From Epiperipatus broadwayi (Eukaryota; Onychophora; Udeonychophora; Euonychophora; Peripatidae), in NCBI GenBank assembly GCA_028023455.1, contig JAQFVV010006476.1:312001-376000 (forward strand): a DNA stretch of 64,000 bases, read 5' to 3'. Positions within the stretch are counted from its first letter, which is position 1, and each line of letters starts with the position of its first letter. The notes under the pieces are model-generated. The model ran no database searches. It had not been told where the DNA came from and was given only the letters and a program-made list of their open reading frames with translations. Below are positions 59,600-64,000 of this stretch, one piece after another. A program made the translations under genes and the position numbers.

Positions 59600-60900
59600 T
59601 AATGCTTTTTTCTTAATTTCTTCAACTGAGAACTTTTTGAATACTTCAACATCAGCTCTAATTGCAGTTCTCCAATGTATTCTATTTTCTATCTTCTCAA
59701 AGGAAACAATCAATATTGCTCTTCTTTAAAATGTCTTCGAGATAATCCTTATATCATATGCCTCCATGATAAAAACCATATTCAACTTGACCATAAAATA
59801 CTCTTTTAGGAAGTTTTATATTGTTCGTTTGTTTTATATAACCAGGGATTTTATAATAGAATTTATCGTATCACATATAGCAAGTTGAAGAATATATTGA
59901 TTGCTTTGAAGATCTTACCATTGTATTTGTAAAATTTTATAAAGGGTACTTAAATAAAACTTTTCTAATATTTTTATATTGTATCAATTGGGTGTTCAAG
60001 TCTCGCTTCTGCAAAATAAATTAGATAAAAAAAACAGTTTAATATGTGATAAAATATTCTATCTTAATTTGTTAAAAGCAGTAGCAGCACATTGGAGTCT
60101 GTATTTTATTTTAACTAAGTCCATCTCTCAACTCATAAAACTATCAAGATATTTAAATTAGTTTACATTCTCAAGATGATAACTATCCAAACTATAATTT
60201 GCTGAGCATTTTACTTCCATCACTGGCTTTTGGATTTTTTTGAAAATTAATACTAAACCAAAGTCTTTAAATGGTTGCATTCAAAACATTGTTATATTCT
60301 GTAAATCGATTTGTGAAGCGGCAAAAACAGCACAATCATTACCATACTATAAATCCAATATTCAAGACCATGAAGTCCTTGTTTTTAATCAATGGAAGTT
60401 AAAAATTAGACTATTAAATCTGTATTACATCTTAATCCTTGTTTCATTAAGCTACCTGTAAACAGTTCTAAAGACAACCGTTATAAAAATTGAAAGCAGT
60501 ATCGGAACAAATGCATATCTTTGCTTATGTCTTACATTTTCCATCTATAGTAATAACACTTTGTCTTGTTCCATTAAGTAAAAGCTGTATTATATGAAGA
60601 AATTCTGATAGACAACCAACCAATTCACAAACCTGTTTAATTTTGAATCAATAAGAGCAATATGTAAACCACTTTTTTGTTCAATGCTCTTTTCTAAAAA
60701 AACATGTCTATAGGTTTCTTGACTTTATAAAATTACACAGAGTCTCCGGTAACTTTCATCTATCCGCTGGAAGCTATCTATTCAACAAAATTCTTGAAAA
60801 TTATCTTTGCTGTAGTAGATAATAATGATATTCCACAATATTTATTGCAAGCTTGATATTTCCTCTATTTTTAAAAATCTTTTAAGATAAGGAGGCCCAA
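59600..60900 (-). pseudogene. non-LTR reverse transcriptase fossil (long)
   Basis: Reading minus from about 60860: LLSTTAK-like and IFKNFV residues, then CELVGCLSEFLHIIQLLLNG and RQSVITIDGKCKT, then YGNDCAVFAASQIDLQNI in place of the FADDCAL box (first catalytic Asp lost), FKDFGLVLIFKK, FKYLDSFMS, and finally KLPKRVFYGQVEYGFYHGG with YKDYLEDILKKSNID near 59800-59730. These are the successive blocks of a widespread LINE type whose protein carries GVKQGCVLAPTLF. Frameshifts and stops are frequent. Plus-strand frames at 59979 and 60240 are shadows of it. Confidence 0.82.
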
Positions 60901-61344
60901 CTTTATGGAATCACCCTATTGTTAAAAAAGTGAAACATTTTTGAAGATAACGTATTATTACCATATGGTGTTATATCAAAGAAATACTGAAACTTATTAA
61001 AAGCAACAAATATGACTACCAAATCCTCAAAATCATTCTCATGTAAATGCAAAATAAAAATCTTAGATCATATTGTTAATGAAATCAGGAATGAGGTATC
61101 CGAGAAATACCATTCTATAGAAAATGCTGAAAGCAAGAAAATTACTGAAGGGAGTATTCATTATTAAAGAAAATGAATGTAAAAATCAATAATTCTTGAT
61201 ATTAATTAGTGAAAAAAAAAATTTATTATCATAATCATCAGACATTTGTCAAAAGACAAGTTTCACAGATCACTTCAGTTTATTTCTTAAAACTTCTAGT
61301 TTGCTCTTCAAATATTCATAGCTAATTCCCTCTTTAAAATTATC

Positions 61345-61465
61345 TATCAACCAGTGCTGGCTCTGGCTAAGCATTTATCATAAAGCTTGTAGAGGAATTG
61401 GCAATCCTCATTGTTTATAACTTACAAGCTTAAGAGATAGGGTCATGTGATCTATGACTCATTTT
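61345..61465. mobile_element. FB-B-related solo end
   Basis: GCATTTATCATAAAGCTTGT, then TTGGCAATCCTC and TTACAAGCTTAAGAGATAGG match the right end of FB-B (41980-42060). GTCATGTGATC closes it (about 61443-61453). Confidence 0.65.
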
Positions 61466-62384
61466 GACTTTCTTTCTTTGTCCCCTTTTCCTTTATACAC
61501 AATCCCTTATATTTTCTCTATCTTTAAATATAAAACTAATCCACTTTTTCTTATTAATTTCCCCAATAAATCTTTTTTGATTCATACTTTTATATTTTTA
61601 ACCTAGTTTTCCAACTTAGATTTCCCATTCACTCTCAAATTCACATGTATCTCTTAACCCAAGTTTTTTCTAATAAAAGCATTCCCAACTTGCTAATTTC
61701 TTCCGTGATATTATTTCTTTAAATAATTTGTATAAGTATAATTCACTGTTTTATATATTTATGAATAATTCATATTTTCAATTACATATATATATTCAAT
61801 AACAAAATTGACACAATACAGTAAAATTATATATAAATATTTAAAGAGAAATTTAAGTTTGATGCGTCAAGCAATTTTTCTAATATTAAACTAAATACTA
61901 GGAATATATAGTTTTATTTTTTTTAAAACTGATTTTAATTTTTCTTTTATTATTATAATAGTTGTTAATGCAGAAAAACCTGCTATGGATGAACAAAATA
62001 AAATGATATTCATATTTCATGTCAGCCCAAAATGTAACAATTCCAAATTATTTAATCCCTCCTACTTTATTAGATTCTTTTCATATTATTAATAACATTT
62101 GTAAAAAATATTATGAAATTGTTTATCTCTAAATTTTATGGCATTCTGGAAGTGTCATTGTGGTTCCTTAGTGTTCCAAGGTTCTCTTACTGAAAATAAT
62201 GATCTTAGATCCTTTATTTCTCTTTTCCTAATTGTCCAAGTTTTTGCTCTTTACAAATTCATACCCCCCCCCCTCCAAAAAACAAAACAACAATAAGTCA
62301 CTTTTTGAATTCTAATTCAAAAGAACCAGATTACCTTGCATTTGTCTAAAAATTTGTACTGATGGTATTTTATTTATATGTTGT
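61466..62384. other. AT-rich intron sequence
   Basis: T-rich with no reading frame or repeat recognised. Confidence 0.4.
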
Positions 62385-62645
62385 TGAATTACTTCCATCA
62401 TTTAGAGTAGTTGAATGTCTTTAGAAAAATTCAAACATTATTTAAACTTTTTAAATGCATTCAACTAATGGCAAATAGCACAAATATTTTGAATTGTATC
62501 ATCTCCTTTCTTTTTCAGGCGATGCTGGCCTGACTGCAAGGGAATGAATCTAGGATTTGCTGATCTACAAGATTCCTCCTGATTGCTCCATTTTTCTTAA
62601 GAGCAAGGCATTCAACAATTAATTGTAGATGATGGAATTAGACGA
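62385..62645. mobile_element. MITE-2, copy 2 with extra interior
   Basis: GTTGAATGTCTTTAGAAAAA and CATTCAACTAATGGCAAATAGCAC-like blocks match the MITE at 21221-21438, and the right end TAGATGATGGAATTAG matches its inverse end. The interior (about 62510-62610, with GGCGATGCTGGCCTGACTGC) is not in copy 1 and is much richer in GC. Confidence 0.7.
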
Positions 62646-62649
62646 ACCA

Positions 62650-64000
62650 TTGCAAGTCTTACTTTTCATCATTATTTTTATTTTCAATTAACTTGCAATA
62701 TAATTTCAATTACTTATAATTATTATTCTCTCTATATATTATCATTTCATTAATTTTAGTTGCATTTATTCACATCCCAAACTTTCTACAATAGTGTTCT
62801 GTTTAGTTTAACCTTACTATGTATAAGTACTTTTTTTTTTTTTAGCAAATCTATATGTTAATAATACTCTTCTTCCTATCAATGATATATTAGTATCATG
62901 ATATCAAACACTCAGAAGACTATATTTTTTCTTTCACAGTCATCTTCTCTTCCCATTGTTTTAAAGCAATCAGCGAAATAATCCTATTAAAAGTTTTTTC
63001 AAACACAAAAAAAAAAACAACACGCACAGAATGATCTTTTTACCTTTAGCAAATACTTTCATTAATCCAATTGCTCATTTACAAAGCATCTATCTTTTCA
63101 AAATTCAAATTACTTTTCGAATCATGCCCAACTTATTAGAAATACAGCCTAACCCTTTACCAGCATGCAAAATTAAGCTGTTGTAAAATCGTACGTTTTA
63201 AAGCTTTATTTCTTTTCTATGACGGAATCAAAATTGTTATGAAAATATTCTAATCATAATCATGCATCAAATTTTAATATCTCTTTTTCACCCAAATTTG
63301 CATCAATTTTGACTAATCCAGGTCACAATTCCTTATTTGCCAGAATTTATTTATTCATCATTTTATCTCTTCGTTCAGTTACGTACAAACTATTTTATCA
63401 ATATTTATCACTTTCTTCCCATTGAACGAAGATGTTTCTCCAACATACAAATCTCGCTAAGATTTATATATATACCTGGGTCTCGTTTTATGCGGATTAT
63501 TTTAATGCGATTCATGTTTCTTCTTAATATCTTTCATATTTCACTATATTTATTAGATATCAAGAAATTTAAATTATTAATAACTTATTTTGTCTTGAAA
63601 TACTTTTTTTTTTATATCAAAAATATTAGCAGCTAACGTGAATATGGCCTGAAGCTATCTTAGCTTCTATGTAAATAACCTGCTTACACTAATGAATAAA
63701 TAATAATAGATTTATATTTACATATAAAAATATCGCAATAAATATTCAAAAATTTTAAACTTTTAAAACGCATTTTGTTAATTAAATAATAACGAAGATT
63801 TTATAAACTGAAAATAATCTTTCTAATGATAATCTATAATCTTTTTGTTTTGATTATGATCTCATTTTTTAAATATAGAAACAAAAAACAATTAACACAG
63901 TTCAAGACTGAAGGTGGCGCTAGTTGTATGTCACATGACAAATCTGATTTCTTAACATTTCACAAACAAACACATATTGTCAAATAGCCAAATAACCGCT
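62650..64000. other. AT-rich sequence to the window end
   Basis: No exon of the kinase gene or other gene was identified. AAGGTGGCGCTAG at 63911-63923 resembles a CTCF-type motif, next to GTATGTCACATGACA. Confidence 0.35.

Noticed and set aside
59979-60461. Plus-strand frames of 60 and 73 codons
   Set aside because: They lie antisense to a recognisable reverse transcriptase fossil on the minus strand.
57000-64000. Kinase-domain exons of the AAK1-like gene
   Set aside because: I searched the minus strand by eye for kinase motifs with compatible phase and found none; small exons could still be missed.

Overview
This is a very AT-rich (roughly three quarters A+T by eye) piece of an animal nuclear genome. 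Evidence: spliced exons with canonical GT/AG borders and long introns, plus many eukaryotic transposons (non-LTR retrotransposons, hAT, mariner, a tRNA-derived SINE, foldback MITEs). No bacterial-style gene organisation is present. The lineage cannot be fixed from the sequence; the one host gene looks protostome-like (possibly arthropod), which is an impression and not a test.

The only host protein gene I can support runs on the minus strand through most of the window. It is the C-terminal half of an AAK1/BMP2K/Nak-type adaptor-associated kinase (the Ark/Prk family, which phosphorylates the AP-2 mu subunit during clathrin-mediated endocytosis). Five exons are found in 5'->3' order: 56969-56677, 52517-52247, 41475-41240, 25603-25514 and 4285-4188 (stop codon 4190-4188). 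All four junctions agree in phase, giving one continuous tail with conserved (T/S)VTPRQRPK-like, VTPPASP, SKSAST, NPF and DPF motifs. The kinase-domain exons are not seen and probably lie beyond base 64000. The introns are 4 to 21 kb.

The introns are a graveyard of mobile elements. The largest is a near full-length CR1/L2-like non-LTR retrotransposon (LINE-A, about 41050-35702, minus). It has a PHD-finger plus SGNH-hydrolase ORF1 and an endonuclease-reverse transcriptase ORF2 that is open except for three in-frame stops. A canonical -1 slippery heptamer (GGGAAAC) sits at the ORF1 end, exactly where it would join ORF1 to ORF2. Shorter relatives lie at 7564-7636, 19128-20393 (nested in a mariner) and 44361-46064. 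Other fossils are a full-length hAT of the ZBED5/ZBED8 type (7959-10777), a mariner (19013-21130), a Jockey-type LINE (18030-18910), RTE-type fragments (24718-25200, 48440-48700, 49880-50896), another LINE (59600-60900) and weak Ty3/gypsy gag-like remnants (12275-13950, 53030-53420). A 166-bp SPIN-like hAT MITE at 33175-33340 has a perfect 8-bp target duplication.

A second layer is made of foldback (palindromic) repeats in several families, locally named FB-A to FB-C plus a MITE-2 family. Several carry a TCATGTGA-type box near their outer ends. FB-A is present at least six times and twice abuts the truncated 5' end of a LINE at the same FB-A position.

The most interesting points are the putative frameshift site in LINE-A, the SPIN-like element, the LINE/FB-A junctions, and the symmetric 90-nt exon that carries the DPF motif of the kinase tail. 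I did not find a wholly new system that I can defend.
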